The notes beneath the pieces are model-generated. The model searched no databases, had not been told where the DNA came from, and saw only the letters and a program-made list of their open reading frames with translations. Position numbers and translations under genes: made by a program. A stretch of 64,000 nucleotides of DNA from JAVJRN01 sp040218415 (GTDB taxonomy: Bacteria > Bacteroidota > Bacteroidia > Cytophagales > Cyclobacteriaceae), in NCBI GenBank assembly GCA_040218415.1, contig JAVJRN010000025.1:1-64000 (forward strand), read 5' to 3'. Positions 27,579 through 35,877 of this stretch are shown here, one piece after another (within the stretch, counting starts at the first letter, position 1; every line of letters starts with the position of its first letter).

Positions 27579-29114
27579 TTAGCGTTTTGCTTTTTTGCTC
27601 ATGATGGCACCAACCGAGGAGCCTTCAATTTTACTTTCAAGCCAGGAGATAATGTCGAAATAGACAAATGCTCGGCGCTCATATTGGTTTTTAGTAAGCG
27701 GTAACAGCTGATCTCTCAATTCCACGAATCGTTTTTGGAGCACTTTCTCTGTAATGTCTCTGGAGAGGCCCTTGATAAACTGAAGAATGTAATGTTGGAA
27801 AAGGTGGAGATCACCTTTTTTCATTAGATATCGGTAGGTTGACCTTACATAATATTCTATTACATCTCTATTGCCCAGCTCGTAATGGGTGATAAGATTA
27901 AGCATTCGAGCAAAAGAATGCACATCCTCGCGAATGTCTTTATCATCAGAATTGATAATTCTATTGAGCCACTTTAATGCATCGCTATAATTGGCATTGC
28001 CAAAATATAGGCTGGCAATCTTATAAAAAAGGATCAATTCAGAATGCTTATCAAGCATTCCAATGTAGCCTTCAAGCCGTCGCTCTATTTTTCTGAGTAG
28101 GGTTACTCCTGTTGCAAAATCCCCCACCATAAAATAGCCATTGAACTGATGAGCATAACTGTATTTAAACAATCGAATTTTAAGATTCTCGTTAATTCCT
28201 ATCAGTCGATGACTCGCAAGATTTCTCAATCGCTTATGTGTCTCTTGAAATTCTTCAAAAAGATGTAACCTGATTTGACCATTCATCAGATGGTTAAGGC
28301 CTTTCAAATACATCTCAAATAGGTAGGAAGAGTTTGGTACTTGCTCAAAAATACCTACCCATTTTTCCGAATAACTATGAAAGTTTTCGAAATCTTGAAT
28401 ATAATTATAGTAGCTAACGTTAATATCATACCATAGTAACTTTTCAAGGCTCGTTAATGCTGACTCATCTACCACAGGGAGATTTTTATTGAAAATTTGA
28501 TTCATCTTCTTGTAGTCGTCACTGTTTTTCATGTAGCCTGATTTGATATAAACAGCATTAAGTTCCACGGCCAAGTTGGTAAATTGGTTGACTCTGGAAA
28601 TTCTTCTATTGACATCATTGACCTCTTCTATGATTTGGCTTACTTTCCAAGAGTTGTGCTTACCTAAAGAATAAGGCAGTAAATTTTTCTCCCATTTCAA
28701 TACTTCAAGTTTCAATTCAAGATTTTCCGATTTGGTCAAAGCCCGTTTTACTTTTTGCAGCAATAGCATGCTTTGGCTGTATAGACTTCTGTCAAACAAT
28801 ATTTGGATATAGTCAATCTGCTCTCTCAAGGCAATGTCGTCATTGGTCTGTATCGTATATTCCTTCAGGCTTTGCAGGATTTTTCGATATAGGTTGGCCT
28901 TAAGGTTAGAAAACTGCAAAGGATTTATCCATGGGTTTTCTTGAAGCAGTTTTTCTTCATTAAAGTAAGTGGCTTTATCTATGACATTAAACAACCTAAG
29001 GTATTTTGGTTCTTCAGTTTCTTGAAAGGTGTTTCTTAGTTTGAAATATCGCTTTTCACTTTTCCGAAGTGACTTGACGAGTATGTATAGATGGTCTGAC
29101 TTCTCTTTAGACAT
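27579..29114 (-). CDS. Large helical-repeat protein, hypothetical
   Basis: 511 residues, soluble, basic start (MSKEKSDHLYILVKSLRKSEKRYFKLR), no signal peptide. Almost entirely predicted alpha-helical, with TPR-like A/G and aromatic spacing in the second half (for example ELILFYKIASLYFGNANYSDALKWLNRII), consistent with an alpha-solenoid. No catalytic motif. I think related proteins occur widely in Bacteroidetes without a known role. It is divergent from leuC with a 155-base gap, and a hairpin follows its stop. Confidence 0.7.
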   Translation of the reverse strand: MSKEKSDHLYILVKSLRKSEKRYFKLRNTFQETEEPKYLRLFNVIDKATYFNEEKLLQENPWINPLQFSNLKANLYRKILQSLKEYTIQTNDDIALREQIDYIQILFDRSLYSQSMLLLQKVKRALTKSENLELKLEVLKWEKNLLPYSLGKHNSWKVSQIIEEVNDVNRRISRVNQFTNLAVELNAVYIKSGYMKNSDDYKKMNQIFNKNLPVVDESALTSLEKLLWYDINVSYYNYIQDFENFHSYSEKWVGIFEQVPNSSYLFEMYLKGLNHLMNGQIRLHLFEEFQETHKRLRNLASHRLIGINENLKIRLFKYSYAHQFNGYFMVGDFATGVTLLRKIERRLEGYIGMLDKHSELILFYKIASLYFGNANYSDALKWLNRIINSDDKDIREDVHSFARMLNLITHYELGNRDVIEYYVRSTYRYLMKKGDLHLFQHYILQFIKGLSRDITEKVLQKRFVELRDQLLPLTKNQYERRAFVYFDIISWLESKIEGSSVGAIMSKKAKR

Positions 29115-29269
29115 TGTAAATATTTATGCTTTATAAGGACAAGATATTCAATAAAATGTTTATTTTCTCACCTTAGGAATCGTATTATAATTTCATTTTG
29201 ATTTCTGATTAGCCTTTCATCGATCTACTTTCGAGCTTTGGAAAATACGCAAAACTTATTGTTTTTTTA

Positions 29270-30667
29270 ATGGCAGGTAAAACACTGTTTGATAAAGTAT
29301 GGGATGCTCACATAGTATCCTCGGCATCTTCATATCCTGATGTACTGTACATCGATAGGCATTATATACACGAGGTAACATCACCACAGGCGTTTGACGG
29401 GTTGCGCCAACGCGGGCTTCCAGTATATCGCCCCAAGCAAACTACAGCTACTGCAGACCACAACGTACCTACGCTCAATCAGCATCTTCCTATTGCCGAA
29501 CCATTATCACGTTTCCAAGTGCAAAAGCTACGCGAAAATTGTGATGAATTTGGCGTAGAGCTTTATGATTTAGGTCATGAAAAGCAAGGTATTGTTCATG
29601 TAATTGGTCCTGATTTAGGGCTAACACAACCAGGGATGACAATGGTTTGTGGCGATAGCCATACCTCAACTCACGGAGCGTTTGGCAGTATTGCTTTCGG
29701 CATTGGCACCTCGCAGGTAGAGCAGGTTTTGGCTACTCAATGTCTGCTACAATACAAACCTAAATCTATGTTGATCGAGGTGAATGGAGAGTTGGGGAAA
29801 GGTGTATCAGCGAAAGACATCATTCTCTATATTATTGCGAAATTGTCTGCGGCCGGAGGTACGGGTTACTTTGTAGAGTACGGTGGATCTGCTATTACAT
29901 CGCTTTCTATGGAAGCCAGAATGACTATCTGTAATATGAGTATTGAAATGGGTGCTCGAGGGGGCATGATTGCTCCAGATAAAACCACTTTTGACTATGT
30001 AAAAGGCCGTGAGTTTGCTCCCAAAGGAGAAGCATGGGATGAAGCAGTCGCACGATGGTCCAAGCTTAAAACGGATTCTGATGCTAAGTTCGATCGAGTA
30101 GAAAGGTTTGATGCAGCTGATATTGAACCACAAATTACTTATGGCACTAACCCAGGAATGGGGATTGGTGTCACTCAAAATATTCCCGACTTATCGGTTA
30201 ATGGCACCAAGGATGACATGGCCAAGGCACTCAAATATATGGGGCTGGATGCCAACCAAAAGTTGATAGGAAAGAAGATAGACTATGTATTTATAGGCAG
30301 CTGTACCAATTCACGGATTGAAGACCTGAGAGAGGTTGCCGAATTTGTGAAAGGAAAGAAGAAAGCAGAACAAGTGAATGTATGGATCGTACCAGGCTCA
30401 AAAGGCGTAGAAAAGCAAGCGCAAGAAGAAGGCCTTGACAAGGTATTTATTGAGGCTGGCTTTGAGCTGCGTCAGCCAGGCTGCTCGGCGTGTTTGGGCA
30501 TGAATGAAGACAAAGTGCCTGCCGGCAAGTACTGCGTATCCACGTCAAATCGAAATTTTGAAGGAAGACAAGGACAAGGAGCCAGAACCATGCTGGTAAG
30601 CCCACTTATGGCAGCAGCAGCAGCGGTTACAGGGGAGATTACAGACATTAGAACCATGTTAAACTAA
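29270..30667 (+). CDS. leuC: 3-isopropylmalate dehydratase large subunit
   Basis: 465 residues. With LeuD it isomerises 2-isopropylmalate to 3-isopropylmalate in leucine synthesis, using a [4Fe-4S] cluster. Cluster ligands are seen in GSCTNSR and in GCSACLG. The start MAGKTLFDKVWDAH and the VCGDSHTSTHGAFG segment are typical. It is the first gene of a four-gene operon with gaps of 2-12 bases. No attenuator leader peptide or T-box is evident in the 155 bases upstream. Confidence 0.97.
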   Translation: MAGKTLFDKVWDAHIVSSASSYPDVLYIDRHYIHEVTSPQAFDGLRQRGLPVYRPKQTTATADHNVPTLNQHLPIAEPLSRFQVQKLRENCDEFGVELYDLGHEKQGIVHVIGPDLGLTQPGMTMVCGDSHTSTHGAFGSIAFGIGTSQVEQVLATQCLLQYKPKSMLIEVNGELGKGVSAKDIILYIIAKLSAAGGTGYFVEYGGSAITSLSMEARMTICNMSIEMGARGGMIAPDKTTFDYVKGREFAPKGEAWDEAVARWSKLKTDSDAKFDRVERFDAADIEPQITYGTNPGMGIGVTQNIPDLSVNGTKDDMAKALKYMGLDANQKLIGKKIDYVFIGSCTNSRIEDLREVAEFVKGKKKAEQVNVWIVPGSKGVEKQAQEEGLDKVFIEAGFELRQPGCSACLGMNEDKVPAGKYCVSTSNRNFEGRQGQGARTMLVSPLMAAAAAVTGEITDIRTMLN

Positions 30668-30670
30668 ATT

Positions 30671-31252
30671 ATGGGATTCGAAAAATTGACATCTACAGGG
30701 GTTCCATTGCCCATAGAAAATATTGATACGGACCAGATTATTCCAGCACGCTTTTTAAAAGCTACTACGCGAGAAGGTTTTGGAGATAATTTGTTTCGCG
30801 ACTGGCGATATAATAATGATGAAAGTCCCAAAGACTTTGTGCTCAACGACGCTACCTTTTCTGGTAAATTTTTAGTTGCGGGCAAAAATTTTGGTTGTGG
30901 TTCATCTCGAGAACATGCTGCCTGGGCAATAAAGGATTTTGGTTTCGAAATTGTTGTATCCAGTTTTTTTGCTGACATTTTCAAGGGAAACTCGCTCAAC
31001 AATGGGCTTGTGCCAGTACAAGTGACAGATGCTTTTTTGACTGAACTAATGCTTACGATTCAGCAAGACCCCAAAGCGCTAATCACTGTTGATTTGGAAA
31101 ATGAATCAATCAAAAATGAAAAAACAGGAACGACTGAGCAGTTCGAAATTAATGCATACAAGAAAATGTGTTTGATCAAAGGATACGATGATATCGATTA
31201 TATCCTGAGTCAAAAAGACACCATTGAACAATTTGAAAGCGCAAATAATTAA
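30671..31252 (+). CDS. leuD: 3-isopropylmalate dehydratase small subunit
   Basis: 193 residues, the swivel domain that completes the LeuCD active site. The family markers are TGVPLPIENIDTDQIIPARF and the NFGCGSSREHA loop, with SFFADIFKGNSLNNG. It starts 3 bases after leuC and is followed 2 bases later by leuB, so the subunits are co-translated in one operon. Confidence 0.97.
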   Translation: MGFEKLTSTGVPLPIENIDTDQIIPARFLKATTREGFGDNLFRDWRYNNDESPKDFVLNDATFSGKFLVAGKNFGCGSSREHAAWAIKDFGFEIVVSSFFADIFKGNSLNNGLVPVQVTDAFLTELMLTIQQDPKALITVDLENESIKNEKTGTTEQFEINAYKKMCLIKGYDDIDYILSQKDTIEQFESANN

Positions 31253-31254
31253 TC

Positions 31255-32352
31255 ATGGCTGAGAAGCAAATTGTAGTTTTAGCAGGAGATGGAATAGGCC
31301 CAGAAGTTACTTGGTGGGCACAAAAGGCATTGGAGAAAATTGGAGAGCAGTTTGGACACCAATTCGAATTTGTGTCTAAGTTAATCGGTCATGCAGCGAT
31401 AGAAGCAACTGGTGAGCCATTACCAGACGACACCCTAGAAGCGTGTAAAAAAGCTGATGCGATTCTCTTAGGAGCAGTTGGTCATCCAATGTATGACAAT
31501 GATCCCTCGAAGAAAGTGAGACCTGAGCAAGGTTTATTGAAGATCAGAAAATCACTCGGGCTTTACACCAACATTAGACCGATTAAAATTTTTGAGGAAC
31601 TGGCGCATGCGTCTAGTTTGAAACCAGAAATTTTGAATGGAGCAGATATTCTTTTTTTTAGAGAATTAACAGGAGGTATATATTTCGGTGAGCCTAGGGA
31701 AAGAAGAGAAAATGGGGAGATTGCCCTCGACACCATGGTTTACTCCAAAATGGAGGTCAGAAGAATTGCAGAAAAGGCTTTTGAAGCGGCCATGACCAGA
31801 AAGAAAAAAGTCCATTCTGTAGACAAAGCTAATGTCCTCGAATCAAGCAGATTATGGAGAGAAACGGTGAATGAAGTAGCCAAGAATTATCCTGAGGTTC
31901 AACTGATTCATATGTTCATAGATAATGCTGCTATGCAGCTTATCAAAGACCCAAAACAGTTTGATGTAGTGCTCACAGGTAACATGTTTGGAGATATTTT
32001 GACTGATGAGGCCTCACAAATTGCAGGATCATTAGGAATGCTGGCATCTGCCTCTATTGGTGATAGTGTGGGCATTTACGAGCCTATACATGGGTCGGCA
32101 CCTGACATTGCAGGGCAAGGCAAAGCCAATCCTCTAGCGACCATATTGTCTACTGCGCTACTTCTTGATATTTCTTTTGGCATGCAAGCGGAAAGCAGAG
32201 CCATCATAGATGCCGTGGATGCGGTATTAAAAGCAGGCTTTAGAACAGGCGATATTTCAGATGAAAATACCCCGAAAGATAAAATTTTAAGTACTTCAGG
32301 TATGGGCGAGCAGGTTTTGGCTCACTTAAACGCTGGCGTACCCACCACATAA
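31255..32352 (+). CDS. leuB: 3-isopropylmalate dehydrogenase
   Basis: 365 residues. It oxidises and decarboxylates 3-isopropylmalate with NAD+ in leucine synthesis. The nucleotide/substrate features are AGDGIGPEV at the N-terminus, the Arg-rich RELTGGIYFGEPRERR, the MFGDILTDEASQIAGSLGML metal site, and YEPIHGSAPDIAGQGKANP. The family length is normal. Third gene of the leu operon. Confidence 0.97.
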   Translation: MAEKQIVVLAGDGIGPEVTWWAQKALEKIGEQFGHQFEFVSKLIGHAAIEATGEPLPDDTLEACKKADAILLGAVGHPMYDNDPSKKVRPEQGLLKIRKSLGLYTNIRPIKIFEELAHASSLKPEILNGADILFFRELTGGIYFGEPRERRENGEIALDTMVYSKMEVRRIAEKAFEAAMTRKKKVHSVDKANVLESSRLWRETVNEVAKNYPEVQLIHMFIDNAAMQLIKDPKQFDVVLTGNMFGDILTDEASQIAGSLGMLASASIGDSVGIYEPIHGSAPDIAGQGKANPLATILSTALLLDISFGMQAESRAIIDAVDAVLKAGFRTGDISDENTPKDKILSTSGMGEQVLAHLNAGVPTT

Positions 32353-32364
32353 ATCATACTGATT

Positions 32365-33882
32365 ATGAGTGATAAAGTATACGTATTTGACACCACCTTA
32401 AGGGATGGAGAGCAAGTGCCAGGCTGTCAATTATCTACCCTGGAAAAAGTGGAGATTGCCAAAGAGTTGGAAATATTGGGAGTCGACATTATTGAGGCTG
32501 GATTCCCCATATCTAGTCCTATGGACTTTAATTCTGTCATAGAAATATCAAAAGCGGTAAAAGATCCCGTGATTTGTGCTTTGACCAGATCAGTTGAAAA
32601 AGATATTGACTTTGCGGCAGATGCTCTGAAATTTGCTAAGAGAAAGCGAATCCATACTGGAATTGGTTCCTCTGATTATCATATTCTACATAAGTTTAAG
32701 AGCAACAGGGAAGCAATCCTTGAGCGCGCTATTGCCGCGACTAAATATGCTAAGAAGTTCGTGGAAGATGTTGAGTTTTATTGCGAGGATGCCGGTAGAA
32801 CGGAGAATGAATACCTCGCTAAAATGGTGGAGGCGGTCATCAAAGCTGGCGCAACTGTTGTCAATATTCCTGATACAACTGGCTATTGTTTGCCAGACGA
32901 GTATGGTGCGAAAATCAAATACTTGATGGAAAATGTGAAAGGTATCGACAAAGCGATTCTTTCTTGTCATTGTCACAATGATCTTGGTTTGGCTACAGCC
33001 AACACCACGGCGGGAGTTTTGAATGGCGCTCGGCAGGTAGAAGTAACCATCAATGGGATTGGGGAGCGAGCCGGTAATACTTCACTGGAGGAAATAGCTA
33101 TGATCTTAAAAACTCACAAAGGTTATGGGCTACATACCAATATCAACAGTAGGCACTTGTATGCCTTGAGTCTTTTGGTAAGCAAAATGATGCGTATGCC
33201 TGTGCAACCTAACAAAGCGATAGTGGGTAGAAATGCCTTCGCCCATAGTTCAGGAATTCACCAAGATGGCATGATTAAGAACCGGGAAAATTACGAAATT
33301 CTCGATCCGGAGGACGTGGGTATTCCACAGAGTTCAATCATCTTAACGGCAAGAAGCGGCAAAGCGGCATTGAAATATCACTTAGAAAGACTGGGATATG
33401 ATTTTGAAAATGACCGAGTAGAGAAGATCTATGACGAGTTTCTGAAAATGGCCGATGAAAAGAAAGACGTGACAGATGATGATCTCATTATCTTGGTTGA
33501 GGGTAAAATGCCTGAAGGAGGTATTCGATTCAAAACTGTGCAAATCATTTGTGGAGATGCGGTATTTCCAGCGGCTACTGTCGAGCTTGAGGTTAACGGA
33601 GAAGTATTGCGACATGCTGCCACAGGATCAGGGTCAATAGATGCAGCCTTTAATGCAGTAGATGAGATATTACAAGAAAAATTTGAAATGGATGAATTCC
33701 TCGTACAATCAATGGGTGACCGCTCGGATGATGGTAAAGTCCATTTGAGACTCAAGTATCAAGACTTGTTGTACATCGGATTTGGTGTTCATAAAGACAT
33801 TATCATTGCTTCAGTCAAAGCTTATGTGGACGCTATCAACAAGATTACCATTCTGAAAAAGAAGGTGTCAATGAGTGCTTAG
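32365..33882 (+). CDS. leuA: 2-isopropylmalate synthase
   Basis: 505 residues. It condenses acetyl-CoA with 2-oxoisovalerate, the first committed step to leucine. The DRE-TIM metallolyase domain (about 1-285) shows TTLRDGEQVPG, HCHNDLGLATANT and NGIGERAGNT. HSSGIHQDG marks the linker, and the C-terminal LeuA dimer domain (about 390-500) is the usual leucine feedback site. Placing leuA last (leuCDBA) is notable because it is often first or third elsewhere. The alternative, citramalate synthase, is less likely given the leu operon context. Confidence 0.94.
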   Translation: MSDKVYVFDTTLRDGEQVPGCQLSTLEKVEIAKELEILGVDIIEAGFPISSPMDFNSVIEISKAVKDPVICALTRSVEKDIDFAADALKFAKRKRIHTGIGSSDYHILHKFKSNREAILERAIAATKYAKKFVEDVEFYCEDAGRTENEYLAKMVEAVIKAGATVVNIPDTTGYCLPDEYGAKIKYLMENVKGIDKAILSCHCHNDLGLATANTTAGVLNGARQVEVTINGIGERAGNTSLEEIAMILKTHKGYGLHTNINSRHLYALSLLVSKMMRMPVQPNKAIVGRNAFAHSSGIHQDGMIKNRENYEILDPEDVGIPQSSIILTARSGKAALKYHLERLGYDFENDRVEKIYDEFLKMADEKKDVTDDDLIILVEGKMPEGGIRFKTVQIICGDAVFPAATVELEVNGEVLRHAATGSGSIDAAFNAVDEILQEKFEMDEFLVQSMGDRSDDGKVHLRLKYQDLLYIGFGVHKDIIIASVKAYVDAINKITILKKKVSMSA

Positions 33883-33929
33883 CTTTAATGAGTGCTTACC
33901 AATAGTTAGGCCTTTTAAAATTAATTATC

Positions 33930-33945
33930 GCAGTGCTGGCACTGC
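33930..33945 (+). terminator. Short hairpin downstream of the leu operon
   Basis: GCAGTGC and GCACTGC form a perfect 7-bp stem around a 2-base loop, 48 bases after the leuA stop. No T run follows directly, so it may stabilise the 3' end rather than terminate. Confidence 0.35.
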
Positions 33946-34056
33946 TGTGATTAGGTGGTTTATTTCTTGGTTTTCGTGAATCATAATCACGTTCACTGTG
34001 TTTTCGACACGTAGATCATTGTAGAATCACTTAACTTTTAATGCTATCACATTGCT

Positions 34057-34932
34057 ATGAGCCAAAGGCCATCATCAAAAATTAAGATTGAAGAACGCTT
34101 TGTTGAGTGTCATCGAGGCGAGACTGTTCTTGATGCGCTGATAAGAAAGGGAGAGCCGGTGAGGTTTTCTTGTAAAGAAGGAGTTTGTAAGACATGCCGA
34201 ATGACGCTGGTTGAAGGAGAGGTACCAAGACACGCGTTAAGACCATTTCTGCATTTGGAGGATCATTCTTTTCTTCCCTGTCTGTCTAAAATAAGCGGTG
34301 ACATAGAAGTAGGTTATCCGTCTGACTATCGATTTCCTGAAAATCACGAGCCTATATCACCTTTTGAGCATACCGAGGAAACAAGTAAGGATAAGCCTGC
34401 GCCCAATAAGCGATTAATGAATCGATTGTTGGAAGGAGACTTGTTGAATGAAATACTTCATGCTTTTTACACGGAAGTATATGAAGATGAATTGCTGAGT
34501 CCATTTTTTAAATCGGTCACGAAGCAAAGATCGATCGAAAAGCAGTATAATTTTCTTAGTATGCTTTTCAGCGGAGAGGAAAATTACATTGGTGCCTTAC
34601 CGAGAAATGCCCATCATTGGATGGTCATTTCAGATGAGCTATTTGACTACCGCGAAGAAATGATGATCAAGCACATGAGGCTCAAAGGTTTGGAGCAAGA
34701 ATATATAGATATATGGGCTGAATTTCAGGAGTATTTCCGGTCGCGAATGGTCAAATCAAAACCTTGGTTAAAGATTATTGATGGTTATTCTTATCCGATG
34801 AATGGATTGGAAGAAACAGTGACAACCATTGGGATGATTTGTGACAAATGCCACGCGGTAATAGATGAAGGTGATACGATAAAGTATCATTCACATTCGG
34901 GTGAAGCCTTTTGTCTGGCTTGTGCTGGTTAA
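34057..34932 (+). CDS. Fusion: [2Fe-2S] ferredoxin - truncated globin - zinc ribbon
   Basis: 291 residues, cytosolic. Residues 8-90 are a plant-type [2Fe-2S] ferredoxin with C39, C44, C47 and C75. A linker (about 91-118) leads to a truncated-haemoglobin-like domain (about 120-235) with a candidate proximal His at 186 or 187 in NAHHWMVISDELFD. The C-terminus has C262-x2-C265 and C286-x2-C289, a zinc-ribbon or rubredoxin-like knuckle. The ferredoxin could pass electrons to the haem, as the reductase domain does in flavohaemoglobin, for NO or O2 chemistry. That role is inference; the architecture is seen directly. No neighbour explains it. Confidence 0.8.
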   Translation: MSQRPSSKIKIEERFVECHRGETVLDALIRKGEPVRFSCKEGVCKTCRMTLVEGEVPRHALRPFLHLEDHSFLPCLSKISGDIEVGYPSDYRFPENHEPISPFEHTEETSKDKPAPNKRLMNRLLEGDLLNEILHAFYTEVYEDELLSPFFKSVTKQRSIEKQYNFLSMLFSGEENYIGALPRNAHHWMVISDELFDYREEMMIKHMRLKGLEQEYIDIWAEFQEYFRSRMVKSKPWLKIIDGYSYPMNGLEETVTTIGMICDKCHAVIDEGDTIKYHSHSGEAFCLACAG

Positions 34933-35016
34933 TGATGACTGCCACAGCGTACCTCTTTGAGTTGTTCGCTTCTTGTATTCGTTCAATGATGTATCAATTA
35001 TGTGTGGCTAAACTCA

Positions 35017-35640
35017 TTACTCTGCAAAAATGGAATAAATGATATATGCGATAACTGCGATTACAACCATAATCGTGATGATTCCGCTGATTTCATTTCC
35101 TTTTTCTATTTCTGCTAATTCTTCGTAGTATTTTTTTACCTCCGAAGGAAGTTCGTCATCCTTTCCTGTAACATGCCAAAGAATCTTAGGATTTTCCCTC
35201 TCCAAATTTTTCAAAACAGGTAGGGCATCATTATCTCCAAATTCAAATTGAAACAATAATTTAGGTTCTTTTTCTTTGGTTGTGATACTGCCAGCACCAT
35301 CAAAATTCAAGGAGCTGATACTTATGTTTACAAGTAGATCATCTTTCGTGGAGCATACCAATTTGTGCATTTTGCTGATTGGCTCTACTACCGCAAAGTT
35401 AAATATTTCATGCTCTTCGGCCTCAACGCCTTTTTTAATCAGCCAATTATAAAAGGAAATATCATCACCAAAAACGAGTGTGTAATCTTCCATAATTGCG
35501 AAAATGTGAAAGCTAAACGTATCGTTAAAAAAACGAAATACCCGCATATCCGAATATGGCACTTCGTCATTGAAGCCAATAGATGTAAAAAGATATTTTT
35601 TATGAAGATGATTCACCAAGGTGTATTCTTTTTCCGCCAT
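35017..35640 (-). CDS. Tail-anchored hypothetical protein
   Basis: 207 residues. A soluble, mixed alpha/beta N-terminal part (1-180, with SIGFNDEVPYSDMRVFRFF and KLLFQFEFGDND) ends in a single C-terminal membrane helix (about 184-204, IITIMVVIAVIAYIIYSIF). There is no signal peptide, so the bulk is probably cytoplasmic and tail-anchored. I recognise no family. It converges with the ferredoxin-globin gene and is divergent from the OmpA-family gene. Confidence 0.6.
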   Translation of the reverse strand: MAEKEYTLVNHLHKKYLFTSIGFNDEVPYSDMRVFRFFNDTFSFHIFAIMEDYTLVFGDDISFYNWLIKKGVEAEEHEIFNFAVVEPISKMHKLVCSTKDDLLVNISISSLNFDGAGSITTKEKEPKLLFQFEFGDNDALPVLKNLERENPKILWHVTGKDDELPSEVKKYYEELAEIEKGNEISGIITIMVVIAVIAYIIYSIFAE

Positions 35641-35877
35641 TTCAGTCTGCTTTTACCTACTTGTAATTTAATTGAAGATACTCTTTATCAAAAATTCGCC
35701 GCGCTTTCCTAGGTTTTCGAATCATGATAAGGCGGTGTATAGTGAGTAGTTGGGTGAGGATTCCCCTGAGTTTAAATGTTTATTTAACCAGAGAATAGCC
35801 ACTTTTGTCGAGTATAACTTCAAGTATATGTTTATCTATCGATATTGTGTAAGAACTACACCAAACCTTGATAGTAT

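Noticed and set aside
29115..29269. Leucine attenuator or T-box before leuC
   Set aside because: No leader peptide with Leu codons, no antiterminator stem and no T-box motif is visible.
33868..33898. 12-base direct repeat (AATGAGTGCTTA) at the leuA end
   Set aside because: Two copies only, one inside the coding end. Too short and isolated to support a functional element.
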